A stretch of 64,000 nucleotides of DNA from NCBI RefSeq assembly GCF_007990755.1, contig NZ_BJXA01000025.1, forward strand, positions 48,405-112,404, written 5' to 3'. Under the pieces are notes generated by a model that was not told the origin of the DNA, made no database searches, and saw only the letters and a program-made list of their open reading frames with translations. The DNA comes from Nocardia ninae NBRC 108245. GTDB taxonomy: Bacteria; Actinomycetota; Actinomycetes; Mycobacteriales; Mycobacteriaceae. The position numbers were made by a program, and so were the translations under genes. Shown here one piece after another: positions 1-9,218 of the stretch. Position 1 is the stretch's first letter; each line of letters starts with the position of its first letter.

Positions 1-2
1 GG

Positions 3-509
3 CGCGGCACCAACACCTTCCAAGAGGCCTGCTGGGCTTGGCGGCGGTTGCGGGTGCCGGTGATCGCCGCGGTGCACGGCCGCTGCTACGGCGGTGGACT
101 GCAACTCGCGCTGGCCGCCGACTTCCGCTTCGCCACCCCCGACTCGGAGTTCTCCGTGATGGAGGTCAAGCACGGTCTGGTGCCCGACATGACCGGCGCG
201 GCCACCCTGTCCCGGCTGATCGGCGTCGACAAGGCGCTGCTGCTCGCCATGACCGCGGACACGGTCGACGCCGCCTACGCCGAGCGCATCGGTCTGGTCA
301 CCGGGGTCACCGCGGACCCGGTCGCCGCCGCGGAGAAACTCGCCGAGCGCATCGCGACCCGCTCGCCGCACGCCGTCGCCGGCGCCAAGCGGCTGTTCGA
401 CAAGGCTTGGGAGGCTTCGACACGCCGCACGTTCGCGCTGGAACGCGCGACGCAGCTGCCATTGATCATTCGGCTGGCCACGGCGGGGAGCAAATCCAAG
501 AAAAAGTAG
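3..509 (+). CDS. Enoyl-CoA hydratase/isomerase family protein, 5' truncated by the window edge
   Basis: C-terminal two thirds of a crotonase-fold protein; the reading frame is open from base 3, so the true start lies outside the window. The stretch HGRCYGGGLQLALAADFRFA carries the glycine-rich oxyanion-hole segment of the family, and the part around VMEVKHGLVPDMTG corresponds to the second active-site segment. The family hydrates or isomerises enoyl-CoA thioesters in the cytoplasm, usually in fatty-acid or related acyl-CoA breakdown. The end is Lys/Ser-rich (SKSKKK). The exact substrate cannot be told. The family call is firm. Confidence 0.85.
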   Translation, partial: RGTNTFQEACWAWRRLRVPVIAAVHGRCYGGGLQLALAADFRFATPDSEFSVMEVKHGLVPDMTGAATLSRLIGVDKALLLAMTADTVDAAYAERIGLVTGVTADPVAAAEKLAERIATRSPHAVAGAKRLFDKAWEASTRRTFALERATQLPLIIRLATAGSKSKKK

Positions 510-686
510 TGCTCAGAGCTCATTTTTGAGCTACGCGCCACAATTTCGACGAGCGCGCTGCTAGCATTTCCCAAGGATTTGCCAGCCAGTCGAATTGTGG
601 TGCGTTACACACCGCGAGGGGTCTGTGTATCGCGGGAAGTCTGTGTGTCGCATCGCGCTCGGCGTGATACGGAGGGCTCACAGACC

Positions 687-1793
687 TTGACCAGAACGGC
701 ATCCATCTTGCTATCGGCGCTGGCGGGTGCTTCAGCCTTGCTTATCAGTGCTGCCACCCCGGCCACCGCCAACCCGAACACCATCAATCCCATTCCGGTA
801 CTCAATGGCAGCACCGGCCTGCCCCACCTGCATGGCCGAACCAAAGCCGTGTTCCAGATGACCGGCATGGCCAGCCCGAACAACACCCAGGCCTACAACG
901 TGCTCGGCACCGACCTCGGCATCATGTGGGACAACGGCAACGGCGAGTTGCTGACGGCGTTCGGCGACACCGCCGGCCTCGGATTTCCGAATCTGCTGGC
1001 GGGCAGTATGTGGTCGTGGCGGTCCAATATTCTGATGCGCAGCCACACCCAGAACCCGGCGGGCGGGATCTATTTCGACAGTGTCGTCCGGGATGTCTTC
1101 GGGCAGGCGCGCGATCTGATCCCCAGCCCGAAAATCCCGTTCCTGGAGATCAGCCGCATCCCCACCGCGGGTATCTCGGTCGGCGGGGTGCAATTCATGA
1201 GCCTCATGTCCGTGCGGAGCTGGGACGATGTCGGGCAATGGAGCACCAATTTCTCCGGGCTCGCCGCGTCCGGCGACAACGGCGAAACCTGGGGTGAGTT
1301 GCCCGCCACCCGGCGCCCGGACGAGGGCGGCAACAGCAACTTCCAGATGAGCGCCTTCCTCAAGGACGGCGGCTTCGTCTACCAGTACGGCACCCCTTCC
1401 GGTCGCAACCAGGCCGCGTTCGTGGCCCGGGTGCCGGAAGCCGAGATCACCGACCTCGGTGCGTACGAATACTGGGACGGCGAAGGATGGCGACGCGGCG
1501 ACGTCAACGCCGCGGCGCCGATCATGTGGGGCGTCGGCGAACTGTCGGTGATGTACAACGCGTATCTGGGCCAGTACATCTCGCTCACCACCGACCCGTT
1601 CAACTCGGTGGTGATGCGGCGCGCGCCCGCGCCGGCCGGTCCGTGGAGTGAGCCCGAGGTGTTGATCGACACCAGGGAGCTGCCGAGCGCGTACGCGCCG
1701 TCGATCTTCCCGTACCAGACCGGACGTGATCTGTACTACCTCACCACCGTGCACAGTCAGTACAACGTGCTGCTCATGCGCACCACGCTGTAG
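687..1793 (+). CDS. Secreted DUF4185 domain protein
   Basis: About 368 residues. The start chosen is TTG 687, preceded by GGAGGG at 671-676; the frame stays open further upstream to 579, but that part does not look like a leader. The product begins with a hydrophobic signal segment ending near TPATA|NP, so export is likely. The mature part shows the DUF4185 pattern of a beta-propeller-like protein (GIMWDNGNGELLTAFGDT, WRSNILMRS, APIMWGVGELSVMYNAYLGQ). From memory, DUF4185 includes endo-D-arabinanases (GH183), so action on arabinan of the cell envelope is possible, but this is inference. It stands alone between two unrelated genes on the same strand. Confidence 0.75.
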   Translation: MTRTASILLSALAGASALLISAATPATANPNTINPIPVLNGSTGLPHLHGRTKAVFQMTGMASPNNTQAYNVLGTDLGIMWDNGNGELLTAFGDTAGLGFPNLLAGSMWSWRSNILMRSHTQNPAGGIYFDSVVRDVFGQARDLIPSPKIPFLEISRIPTAGISVGGVQFMSLMSVRSWDDVGQWSTNFSGLAASGDNGETWGELPATRRPDEGGNSNFQMSAFLKDGGFVYQYGTPSGRNQAAFVARVPEAEITDLGAYEYWDGEGWRRGDVNAAAPIMWGVGELSVMYNAYLGQYISLTTDPFNSVVMRRAPAPAGPWSEPEVLIDTRELPSAYAPSIFPYQTGRDLYYLTTVHSQYNVLLMRTTL

Positions 1794-1898
1794 CGGGTTT
1801 CCCGCACCTGGTTCCAGGCGATCCGGCACCACCTTGACCTCAACACGACTTCACGTATGAGGCTCGGTGGTGTCGGATCGTCGTCTTCAGGAGGAACC

Positions 1899-3101
1899 AT
1901 GGGAACCGTCGCACCCGTGCGTGAATGGCTCAGCGCCAACGCACATCCGGTCATCGATACCGATCCTGCCTATACCGGTCCGGACCTCGATCCGCTGATC
2001 GATCGGCTCGGTTCGGCGACTGTGGTCGGCTTGGGTGAGTCGACGCGTTTCTCCCGGCAGATCTACGGGGTGCAGGAGCGCGTGTTCCGTGCACTGGTCG
2101 AGCGATACGGCTTCCGCGGCTTGGCCATTCAGGACAGCGCGCGGTCCGGCGAGCGGTGGGATCAGTATGTGCGCACCGGTGCAGGCGATCCCGAATCGGT
2201 GCTGGCCGGCTCGTGGCGGCCGTGGCGGACGACGGAAACCATTGCGGCACTGGAGTGGGTCCGCGCGTTCAACCAGGATCACCCCGACGATCCGGTGCGG
2301 ATATTCGGCGTCCAGCCGCCGAGTGCGGAGCCTGCGGACTACGACGTCGTGCTCGATCACGTGCGCCGCGTCGCGCCGGATCGACTGGCCGACATCGAGG
2401 TACACCTCACGCCGATTCGTACCGCGCATCAGGTGGACGAACACGTCCAGCGCCATCAGGGCATTCACCCGGGTCGCCCGTTCGCGGAGCACGCGCGAGA
2501 GGCGGTCGCGTTGCTCGAAAACTTGCCGACTACAACGGAGTCCGTTCGTGCGCATGCCCGGTTGGTACTCGACTTCCATGAGAACAGCGTCGCCGGGCAG
2601 GGTGGATTCGCCGGCGATGAGCGGCTCGCGGGCGAGCGGGTCATCGATTGGCAACGCCGCAGCGGAGCGAAGATCGTCTACTGGGACGGCATCGCGCACA
2701 CCACGAATCTCGGGATACGAATGGGGACAGCGGAATTCCAGGGTGTCGGCACTTATCTGCACAACGAGTTCGGTCCCGATTACGTGTCGGTGGCCCTCGG
2801 CTTCCACCACGGCGACCTCGGTGTGGCTATAGCGCCCGACCCCCGCCCCGAGTTGCTGGACGCGACGCTCGGCTCGGTCGATCTGCCTGCCTACTACGTC
2901 GACCTTCGCGACGACACACCGGACGCGGTGCGTGACTGGTTCCGCGGCCCGGCGAAGGTCCGCGTCATCAGCGGCATCTACGACCCGGCCGAGGACGCCA
3001 CCGCCAACCTCCGCCTCGACTCGCTGTCCGACGCCTTCGACGTGCTGGTGCACATCCGGGAAACCTCGCCGGTGCACTGGCTGCCGATCGAGGGTCAATA
3101 G
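1899..3101 (+). CDS. Erythromycin-esterase-like protein with altered active-site motif
   Basis: 400 residues from ATG 1899, supported by AGGAGG at 1889-1894; the frame opens earlier at 1857. The fold-defining motif GLGEST (residues 44-49), the long helical middle and WDGIAHTTN match the erythromycin esterase family, whose best-known members open the macrolide lactone ring. In those enzymes the first motif is GEATHG, with catalytic Glu and His; here it reads GESTRFS, so Glu47 is kept and the His position is Arg50. Many actinobacterial relatives have unknown roles. The methyltransferase downstream starts 11 bases after the stop, suggesting co-transcription. Family call good, macrolide activity doubtful. 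Confidence 0.75.
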   Translation: MGTVAPVREWLSANAHPVIDTDPAYTGPDLDPLIDRLGSATVVGLGESTRFSRQIYGVQERVFRALVERYGFRGLAIQDSARSGERWDQYVRTGAGDPESVLAGSWRPWRTTETIAALEWVRAFNQDHPDDPVRIFGVQPPSAEPADYDVVLDHVRRVAPDRLADIEVHLTPIRTAHQVDEHVQRHQGIHPGRPFAEHAREAVALLENLPTTTESVRAHARLVLDFHENSVAGQGGFAGDERLAGERVIDWQRRSGAKIVYWDGIAHTTNLGIRMGTAEFQGVGTYLHNEFGPDYVSVALGFHHGDLGVAIAPDPRPELLDATLGSVDLPAYYVDLRDDTPDAVRDWFRGPAKVRVISGIYDPAEDATANLRLDSLSDAFDVLVHIRETSPVHWLPIEGQ

Positions 3102-3111
3102 ACTCGCGGGC

Positions 3112-3810
3112 ATGGATGCGACCGATTGGGACGAGCGCTACGCGCACACTGAATTGGTCTGGGGTGCACCGCCGAACAACACCGTGGTGGAGCACGTCTT
3201 CGGGCTCGAGCGGCGGACACCGCTGCAGCCCGACCATCCCGACGGCGACCCGCCCGAACTCCCCCGCGCCCTCGACCTGGCCTGCGGCGAAGGTCGCAAC
3301 GCACTCTGGCTGGCCACGCACGGCTGGCAGGTGCACGCCGTCGACTATTCACAGGTCGGCGTGGACAAGGGCCGGACCATCGCCACCCGGCTGTCTCGCT
3401 CGGTGCGCAGCCGGATCACCTGGCAGTGCGCCGACGTCACCGATTTCGCCACCGCCGAACTCACCGGTCCGTTCGAACTGGTCCTGATGGTCTTCCTGCA
3501 CCTACCCGCCGACCAGCGGCGCAAGGTGGTCCGTCAGGCTGCTGACCTGCTGGTTCCCGAGGGCACTCTGCTCGTCCTCGGCCATGACTCCACCAACATC
3601 ACCGAGGGTTACGGCGGCCCGCAGGACCCGTCCGTCCTCTTCACCCCGGACGACATCGTCGCCGACCTGGGCGAGGCTATCGCGGACGACCGAATCAAGG
3701 TCCGGCTGGCCGAACGCGTCTACCGCCCCACCGAGGGGCGCGATGCCATCGATGCGCTGGTCATCGCCACCCGGCCGGCGGCGGGATCGGACGAGATCCA
3801 ATCGGTGTAG
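3112..3810 (+). CDS. Class I SAM-dependent methyltransferase
   Basis: 232 residues from ATG 3112, 11 bases after the preceding stop. The SAM-binding motif I is ALDLACGEGRNALWLA, followed by the acidic motif II (VHAVDYSQVGVDKGR) and an acidic post II (WQCADVTDF). The beginning, DATDWDERYAHTELVWG, is typical of the small tellurite-resistance TehB/thiopurine-type methyltransferases common in actinomycetes. It transfers a methyl group from SAM to an unidentified acceptor in the cytoplasm. Probably co-transcribed with the erythromycin-esterase-like gene. Confidence 0.8.
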   Translation: MDATDWDERYAHTELVWGAPPNNTVVEHVFGLERRTPLQPDHPDGDPPELPRALDLACGEGRNALWLATHGWQVHAVDYSQVGVDKGRTIATRLSRSVRSRITWQCADVTDFATAELTGPFELVLMVFLHLPADQRRKVVRQAADLLVPEGTLLVLGHDSTNITEGYGGPQDPSVLFTPDDIVADLGEAIADDRIKVRLAERVYRPTEGRDAIDALVIATRPAAGSDEIQSV

Positions 3811-3929
3811 CGCTGCGGTGTCGACCCGCAACGCCACCGAAGCTGCGGTCAACGACATTAGGGGCGTGCCCGCGGCATCGGTCTTGGCTACCGTGCTCGG
3901 TGATTCACCCACCACCGAGGAGTTGCCTG

Positions 3930-4169
3930 ATGAACCGTGCTGTGCTGAAAATCGTTGCCGCCATGGCGATCACCCTGACCGCCGGTGCGGGGGTGGCGAA
4001 CGCGGCCGGGAGCCCGGGCGGAATTCCGCTGGAGCCCGCGACGAACAGCCAAGCGGATCCCGTTGGCACGGAAGCGACTCCGATCGGCGTCTCGCCCGGG
4101 TCGAGCGACGCCGCGTCCCTGGCCTGCCTCGTGCAGTCGATCTCCTATGGGGCCAGGTACTGCCTGTAG
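3930..4169 (+). CDS. Small exported protein with two cysteines
   Basis: 79 residues. ATG 3930 has GAGGAG seven bases upstream (3917-3922). The N-terminus MNRAVLK plus a hydrophobic stretch ending at ANA|AG is a clear signal peptide of about 26 residues; the mature part is only about 50 residues, Pro/Ser/Thr-rich, with two Cys near the end (LACLV and RYCL) that could form a disulfide. Family not recognised. It resembles the many short secreted proteins of Nocardia and Mycobacterium. Convergent with the hydrolase that follows. Confidence 0.6.
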   Translation: MNRAVLKIVAAMAITLTAGAGVANAAGSPGGIPLEPATNSQADPVGTEATPIGVSPGSSDAASLACLVQSISYGARYCL

Positions 4170-4183
4170 ACCATCCCGGCCGA

Positions 4184-4780
4184 CTAGGTACTCCAGCGCT
4201 GCAACCAGGGCGTGACCGTGTCGGCGATGACGTCGAACCCCGTGCGGAACGAGTGCGGCTGACCAGGTATCACCCGCACCTCCGCCGCATCGGCAGCATC
4301 CGGAATGCCGAACGGATCGCTCCCCCCGTTGATGACGACCACCTCGATATCACCCGCTTCGAGCAGCTCCGCGCGCCGCGACTTCTCCGGCTTCCCCGGC
4401 GGATGCAGCGGAAACGACAGCGCGATCACACCGCGCGCCTCGACGGCGATCGCCGTGCGACAGGCGACCCGTGCCCCGTTGCTTCGCCCACCTTGGATCA
4501 GCGGAACCTTCTTCACCCGGGCCCGCAGCGCCGCCACGATCTCCAGCCAGGCCTCGTCCTGCTGCACCGCCGACCCGGGCGCCCGCCGGCCCGCGAGCCG
4601 ATAAGGCTGCACAACCCTGGCTACCGCGCCACCCAGCGCCACCGCCGCGTCGCGCACGGTCAGGATGTCCTTCGCGTCGACCCCGCCGCCCGAACCGTGC
4701 GTGAGCACCAGGAGAAACGCGGGCTTGCGTGGCTGGTCGAGCTCGATTTCGGCCGGTCCGGCACTCGTCTCGATGCGCAC
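4184..4780 (-). CDS. Alpha/beta hydrolase of the KANL3/Tex30-like type
   Basis: 198 residues. Features of an alpha/beta hydrolase can be followed through the chain: LLVLTHGSGGG (oxyanion loop), GGRSNGAR (nucleophile elbow, Ser), VVVINGGSDPFG (Asp strand) and PGQPHSFR (His loop). The small size and the GGRSNGAR elbow fit the alpha/beta family hydrolases annotated as KANL3/Tex30-like in bacteria. Cytoplasmic, with no signal peptide; substrate unknown. It is convergent with the small exported protein and divergent from fadE5. Confidence 0.7.
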   Translation of the reverse strand: MRIETSAGPAEIELDQPRKPAFLLVLTHGSGGGVDAKDILTVRDAAVALGGAVARVVQPYRLAGRRAPGSAVQQDEAWLEIVAALRARVKKVPLIQGGRSNGARVACRTAIAVEARGVIALSFPLHPPGKPEKSRRAELLEAGDIEVVVINGGSDPFGIPDAADAAEVRVIPGQPHSFRTGFDVIADTVTPWLQRWST

Positions 4781-4872
4781 ACCTCACGGTAACCGCGTCG
4801 GCGCGTCAACTCGCGACGCCCCGCGCGGCGCTGTTTTTCGCGTCACATTCCCGCTCGAGCCTTTGCCAGCCC

Positions 4873-4888
4873 ATTACCGGTCGGTAAT
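4873..4888. promoter_or_regulatory. Perfect inverted repeat upstream of fadE5
   Basis: ATTACCG and CGGTAAT arms separated by GT form a perfect 16-base palindrome about 120 bases before the fadE5 start and about 95 bases before the divergent hydrolase. Size and symmetry fit a TetR-family operator. Which regulator binds is unknown. Confidence 0.5.
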
Positions 4889-4897
4889 ATGGAGCGT

Positions 4898-4917
4898 AAG
4901 TTACCCGCGAGTAGCAT
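4898..4917. promoter_or_regulatory. Weak match to the local TetR operator motif
   Basis: Contains TTACCCGCGAGTAG, which matches the core TTACnCnnGAGTA of the strong palindrome at 47700-47721 (13 of 20 positions over the compared window). It lies between the other palindrome and the fadE5 start. A plausible but unproven operator. Confidence 0.35.
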
Positions 4918-5005
4918 GCGGAACACCGGCTACCGGTAGAGCGAAACACGGGCGGGAACGGTCAACCAACCGACCGCACCAACTCAACGGAGAGTGAGTA
5001 CTGAC

Positions 5006-6841
5006 ATGGGTCACTACAAGAGCAACGTCCGCGACCTGGAGTTCAACCTCTTCGAGGTCCTCGGGCTGGGTTCGATCCTCGACAGCGGCGCCTACGGCGA
5101 CCTCGACACGGACACCGTCAAGGAGATGCTCAACGAGGTGCGTCGCCTGGCCGAGGGCCCGCTCGCGGAGTCGTTCGCCGACGCCGACCGCAACCCGCCG
5201 GTCTTCGACCCGCAGACGCACACCGTCGCGATCCCCGAATCGTTCAAGAAGTCCTTCCGCGCGCTGCAGGAAGGCGGCTGGGAGAAGCTCGGCATCCCCG
5301 AGGAGCTCGGCGGACTCGGCGTCCCGCGCACCGTGCACTGGGCCATCAGCGAGCTGATCCTCGGCGCACAGCCCGCCGCGTACATGTACGCCGCAGGCCC
5401 CGGCTTCAACACCATCTTCCACAACAACGGCACCGACGAGCAGAAGAAGTGGGCCAAGATCGCGATCGACCGCGACTGGGGCGCCACCATGGTGCTCACC
5501 GAGCCCGACGCGGGCTCCGATGTCGGCGCGGGTCGCACCAAGGCGATCAAGCAGGAAGACGGCACCTGGCACATCGAAGGCGTGAAGCGCTTCATCACCT
5601 CCGCCGACGCCGACGACATGTTCGAGAACACCGTCCACCTGGTGCTGGCCCGCCCTGAGGGCGCAGGCCCCGGCACCAAGGGTCTGTCGCTGTTCTTCGT
5701 GCCGAAGTTCCACTTCGACCACGAGACCGGCGAACTCGGTGACCGCAACGGCGTCTTCGTCACCGGCGTCGAGCACAAGATGGGCCTGAAGGTCTCGGCC
5801 ACCTGTGAGGTCACCTTCGGCGGCAACGGCATTCCGGCCAAGGGCTGGCTCGTCGGCGAGGTGCACAACGGCATCGCGCAGATGTTCGACGTCATCGAGA
5901 ACGCCCGGATGATGGTGGGCACCAAGGCCATCGCCACCCTGTCGACCGGTTACCTCAACGCTCTCGACTACGCCAAGGAGCGCGTCCAGGGTGCCGACCT
6001 GACCAAGATGACCGACAAGGCCGCGCCCCGCGTGACCATCACCCATCACCCCGACGTCCGGCGCTCGCTGGCCAGCCAGAAGGCCTACGCCGAGGGCCTG
6101 CGCGCCATCTACCTCTACACCGCCGCGCACCAGGATCCCGATGTCGCCCAGCAGGTTTCCGGTGCCGACGCCGATCTCGCGGACCGCGTCAACGACCTGC
6201 TGCTGCCGATCGTCAAGGGTGTCGGTTCCGAGCGGGCCTATCAGTACCTGACCGAATCGCTGCAGACCTTGGGTGGCTCCGGCTTCCTGCAGGACTACCC
6301 GATCGAGCAGTACATCCGCGACGCGAAGATCGACTCGCTCTACGAGGGCACCACCGCGATCCAGGCGCAGGACTTCTTCTTCCGCAAGATCGCGCGGGAC
6401 CGCGGCGTCGCGCTGGCGCACGTGGCCGGCCAGGTGCAGAAGTTCATCGACTCGGAGGCGGGCAACGGCCGCCTGAAGGGTGAGCGCAAGTTGCTCGCCA
6501 CCGCGCTCGAGGACGTGCAGGCCATGGCCGCCACCCTCACCGGGCACCTGATGGGCGCCCAGGAGAACCCGTCCGAGCTGTACAAGGTCGGCCTCGGTTC
6601 GGTGCGCTTCCTGCTCGCCGTCGGCGACCTGCTCATCGGCTGGCAGCTGCTGCGTCAGGCCGAGATCGCCATCAAGGCGCTCGACAACGGCGCCACCGGT
6701 GCCGACGAGTCGTTCTACCAGGGCAAGGTCGCGGTCGCGCAGTTCTTCGCGCGCAACATGCTGCCGGAGCTGACCGCGGTCCGCACCATCCTGTCGAACC
6801 TGGACAACGACATCATGGAGCTGGACGAAGCAGCGTTCTGA
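5006..6841 (+). CDS. fadE5: Acyl-CoA dehydrogenase, FadE5-type
   Basis: 611 residues from ATG 5006 (GGAGAG at 4989-4994). The beginning [20 protein letters not shown] matches mycobacterial FadE5 and the length equals that family's. Acyl-CoA dehydrogenases oxidise acyl-CoA to enoyl-CoA with FAD in the cytoplasm, the first step of beta-oxidation. Visible elements are the FAD/substrate segment [20 protein letters not shown], the helical domain with [17 protein letters not shown], and the catalytic-Glu region [16 protein letters not shown], followed by the extra C-terminal helical domain of this subfamily. In M. tuberculosis fadE5 sits beside fadA2; here the fadA2-like gene is about 40 kb away. 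Two operator-like palindromes precede it. Confidence 0.85.
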   Translation: MGHYKSNVRDLEFNLFEVLGLGSILDSGAYGDLDTDTVKEMLNEVRRLAEGPLAESFADADRNPPVFDPQTHTVAIPESFKKSFRALQEGGWEKLGIPEELGGLGVPRTVHWAISELILGAQPAAYMYAAGPGFNTIFHNNGTDEQKKWAKIAIDRDWGATMVLTEPDAGSDVGAGRTKAIKQEDGTWHIEGVKRFITSADADDMFENTVHLVLARPEGAGPGTKGLSLFFVPKFHFDHETGELGDRNGVFVTGVEHKMGLKVSATCEVTFGGNGIPAKGWLVGEVHNGIAQMFDVIENARMMVGTKAIATLSTGYLNALDYAKERVQGADLTKMTDKAAPRVTITHHPDVRRSLASQKAYAEGLRAIYLYTAAHQDPDVAQQVSGADADLADRVNDLLLPIVKGVGSERAYQYLTESLQTLGGSGFLQDYPIEQYIRDAKIDSLYEGTTAIQAQDFFFRKIARDRGVALAHVAGQVQKFIDSEAGNGRLKGERKLLATALEDVQAMAATLTGHLMGAQENPSELYKVGLGSVRFLLAVGDLLIGWQLLRQAEIAIKALDNGATGADESFYQGKVAVAQFFARNMLPELTAVRTILSNLDNDIMELDEAAF

Positions 6842-6855
6842 TCCCGATAACGACG

Positions 6856-6886
6856 AAAACGGCCCGGATCGCTCCGGGCCGTTTTT
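6856..6886. terminator. Rho-independent terminator between fadE5 and the GGDEF gene
   Basis: Stem AACGGCCCGGA / TCCGGGCCGTT with loop TCGC and a T run on the + strand and an A run before it, so it can serve both convergent genes. Its 20-base core is identical to the hairpin at 8240-8267. Confidence 0.85.
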
Positions 6887-6891
6887 CGTGG

Positions 6892-8031
6892 TCAGGCTGC
6901 GCTGGAACCGACCAGATCATCGACGACGACCATGTCGCCGCCCAGCTGTTTGGCTTGATACATCGCGGTGTCGGCGCGCGTGAGTAGGTAGGCGGGCGTC
7001 GGCGCGGCACCGACGCCGTCGAAAACCGCCACTCCGACACTCGCCGTCACGACCACCGATTCCGGGTCCTGCCCCTCCGCTGCGGCCACATCCTCCGGTT
7101 CGGCGACTGCCCGCCGAACCAGTTCCGCGACCGAGCGCGCCGACAGCGTGTCGAGGAGCCCGAACATCACGAACTCCTCACCACCCGTGCGCGCCAACAG
7201 CAGTCGGGAGCCCACCGCGCGGCGCAATCGTTTGGCCGTCCGGCTCAGCACCACGTCACCCATGGCGTGCCCGAAGCGGTCGTTGATGTCCTTGAACCGG
7301 TCGAGGTCGATAGCGATCGCGCAGGCCGGAGCCGGCCGACCCGGCAACGTGGACAGATGCAATTCGAGCCCGCGACGGTTCAACAGCGCGGTCAACGGAT
7401 CGGTTACCGCGTCCTGGCGCAGCACCCAGTAGCAGAACTGCATCGAGGGCAGCAGCAGGACGCCCACCACCCCCGAGATCAGCGCGATCGCCAAGCCGAC
7501 CATCGGATCGCCACCCACCGCGACCATCCGGCTGGTCAGCGCCACCACCGACACCATCGTCCAGGCCGCATGTACCGCCAGCACTTTCGCGTTGTGCATC
7601 ACCGCCAGATAGCCACCGGTGACCACGAGCAGGACCAGGCCGAGCGCGCCATACACCCGGTTCGATTCCTGCAGGCAGGCCAGCGTGATCGCGACATCCG
7701 CGGCGGCGAACAGGGCCAGGGATTCGGTGCGGCTCGGCCACGGCCGCAGCCACCAGCGCAAGGCCCAGAACAGCGCGAACGCGACAACAACCCAGTCGAG
7801 CGCCTGGCCGAACCTGCTGGGCGGACCCGTCTCGGACGACAGCACCAGGATGGCGATGCCGGCCAGCACCGCGCCACCCATGCCGACGACCACCTTCGTC
7901 CAGCGCACCGCCGCGTGGGAGTCCAGGGCGCGCGCCAGCCAGTTGTAATCGGCCGGATCGTGCCACCAAGCCTCGAGCATCACGCGACCATTGGCCACAG
8001 CTACCACCAAGCGCAGAAGGATCGGTTCCAT
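6892..8031 (-). CDS. Membrane-bound diguanylate cyclase (GGDEF domain)
   Basis: 379 residues. The first about 200 residues hold five or six hydrophobic segments (for example VVVGMGGAVLAGIAILVL and LVLLVVTGGYLAVM), a membrane sensor module. The C-terminal about 165 residues are a GGDEF domain: DPLTALLNRRGLE at its start, AIAIDLDRFKDINDRFGHAMGD, and the intact active-site motif GGEEF. Such domains condense two GTP to cyclic di-GMP. No RxxD inhibitory site was identified right before GGEEF (LLLARTGGEEF). No EAL domain is fused. It is transcribed convergently with fadE5. Confidence 0.85.
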   Translation of the reverse strand: MEPILLRLVVAVANGRVMLEAWWHDPADYNWLARALDSHAAVRWTKVVVGMGGAVLAGIAILVLSSETGPPSRFGQALDWVVVAFALFWALRWWLRPWPSRTESLALFAAADVAITLACLQESNRVYGALGLVLLVVTGGYLAVMHNAKVLAVHAAWTMVSVVALTSRMVAVGGDPMVGLAIALISGVVGVLLLPSMQFCYWVLRQDAVTDPLTALLNRRGLELHLSTLPGRPAPACAIAIDLDRFKDINDRFGHAMGDVVLSRTAKRLRRAVGSRLLLARTGGEEFVMFGLLDTLSARSVAELVRRAVAEPEDVAAAEGQDPESVVVTASVGVAVFDGVGAAPTPAYLLTRADTAMYQAKQLGGDMVVVDDLVGSSAA

Positions 8032-8330
8032 CGCATATACGCCGAGCGCGAGACTCCCCGTTGAATCTCACCAGCTAACTGATCAAGTGTATTGCCGGCG
8101 TGCCGTTGGGGTGGTTGTGTTGGTGCGCACAGCGTTTTGAGCTGCGGAGATTCTGATTCGAGTGCGGCGCTGCCGGACTATTACCTCGACACAGTGACCA
8201 CACAGCTATCTTGTTGGATCCCTGGCTGCGGACACGACAAAGCGGCCCGGATCGCTCCGGGCCGCTTCGTGACATTCAGGACGCCCCGCCGTCCCCGCCC
8301 AGCATCGCGGGGCGGTACCTCGTCGGTGAA
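8032..8330. other. Intergenic region, terminator only
   Basis: About 300 bases between two leftward genes. Apart from the hairpin at 8240-8267 and presumably the promoter of the GGDEF gene, nothing is recognisable. Confidence 0.5.
8240..8267. terminator. Terminator hairpin for the small exported protein gene
   Basis: Stem AAGCGGCCCGGA / TCCGGGCCGCTT with loop TCGC, 12 paired bases. On the - strand it follows the 8331-8564 gene and is succeeded by a T-rich stretch. Core identical to the terminator at 6857-6884. Confidence 0.7.
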
Positions 8331-8564
8331 TTACGGGGCGGGCTTGTTGCCCGAGCCGCTGGACAGCGCCTTGACGATATCGGCGATGGCCTTGCTCGAG
8401 CCCGTCCCGGTCGGGTCCGGCTCACCGGGGGCGACCACCGGCTCCACGGTGCCCGGCTCCAGCTTCAGCCCCGGCGCCGCGTCGGCGGTCGCCATACCCG
8501 ACCCGGCGATGAGGACGCCGGCGGCCGCCGCCAGCACGATCCCGAATACACGCGTTTTCTTCAT
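8331..8564 (-). CDS. Small exported protein, paralogue of the 32910-33113 product
   Basis: 77 residues with a signal peptide (MKKTRVFGIVLAAAAGVLIA, cleavage probably after ATA or ADA). The mature part is short, Pro/Gly/Ser-rich, ending in a helix-like KAIADIVKALSSGS. The leader and layout closely resemble the protein at 32910-33113 (MSKIRVFGVVFAATAG..., ending in LGDLLKLLSTGS). Family not recognised. It lies at the edge of a gene-poor patch, in its own transcription unit with a terminator at 8240-8267. Confidence 0.6.
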   Translation of the reverse strand: MKKTRVFGIVLAAAAGVLIAGSGMATADAAPGLKLEPGTVEPVVAPGEPDPTGTGSSKAIADIVKALSSGSGNKPAP

Positions 8565-9218
8565 TCAGTTGCTTCCTTTACCGAATATCCAGGTCGAAAC
8601 CCTTTGGCATCGACCGCAGCCAGTTCTATCACGGTAATTCGGAGGTCAGCGACTGTTCAGTGATCGCGGATTTCGGCCAATGATTGCGGGCGGGTTGCAC
8701 ATCGCTGGGTGCACAACTTGCAAACTGTAAGCTGATATATTGCCAGTTCGCGCCCATATTTCTACTGGCATCCAGTTTCGGGGCATGCTCGAACAACAGT
8801 CGACACCGGGCTATTCGTGGCGAAATAGCCGTTCGGCATCACATCGCACCGATGGCCTACCAACTTGTAGCAAACCTCTAGCGCACTCAGAAATAATTGA
8901 TCATTCATCAACTGACCACATTTGCTTAATCCAGCAAGCAAGCGGCTATGCTGTGATTCATTGCATGCGGAATTAACGTAACGCCAGGGGAAGATCCACC
9001 GAATAGTGCCCGGCGTCCCACCGACGGCGGTGCCAGGGGTCCAACTGTTTGCGATTCATATGAGTCGGCTACCAAAGATCACTTTGTCGGTACTGCTATG
9101 CCCTCAGGTGTGCAGCGCCCCCGGCCCCGAACGGCGCCGCCGACCGCACACCCTCAGGGAGTCATCTCCACGACGTGCAGGGTAGCAGGGCGAATTGCAG
9201 AGCAGGCGTGCCCTGACC
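8565..9218. other. Gene-poor, AT-richer stretch
   Basis: About 650 bases without a convincing gene. Base composition from about 8690 to 8980 is visibly richer in A and T than the neighbourhood; the short open frames there lack ribosome sites and coding character. Probably acquired or decayed DNA plus the promoter of the exported protein. Confidence 0.5.

Noticed and set aside
4901-6547. 548-codon open frame antisense to fadE5
   Set aside because: Mirrors a highly conserved enzyme, is His/Val/Leu/Gly-monotonous and has no ribosome site; typical GC-rich shadow frame.
8684-8976. Short rightward frames in the AT-richer patch
   Set aside because: Overlapping frames with Ser/Cys/His-rich content and no ribosome sites; not credible genes.
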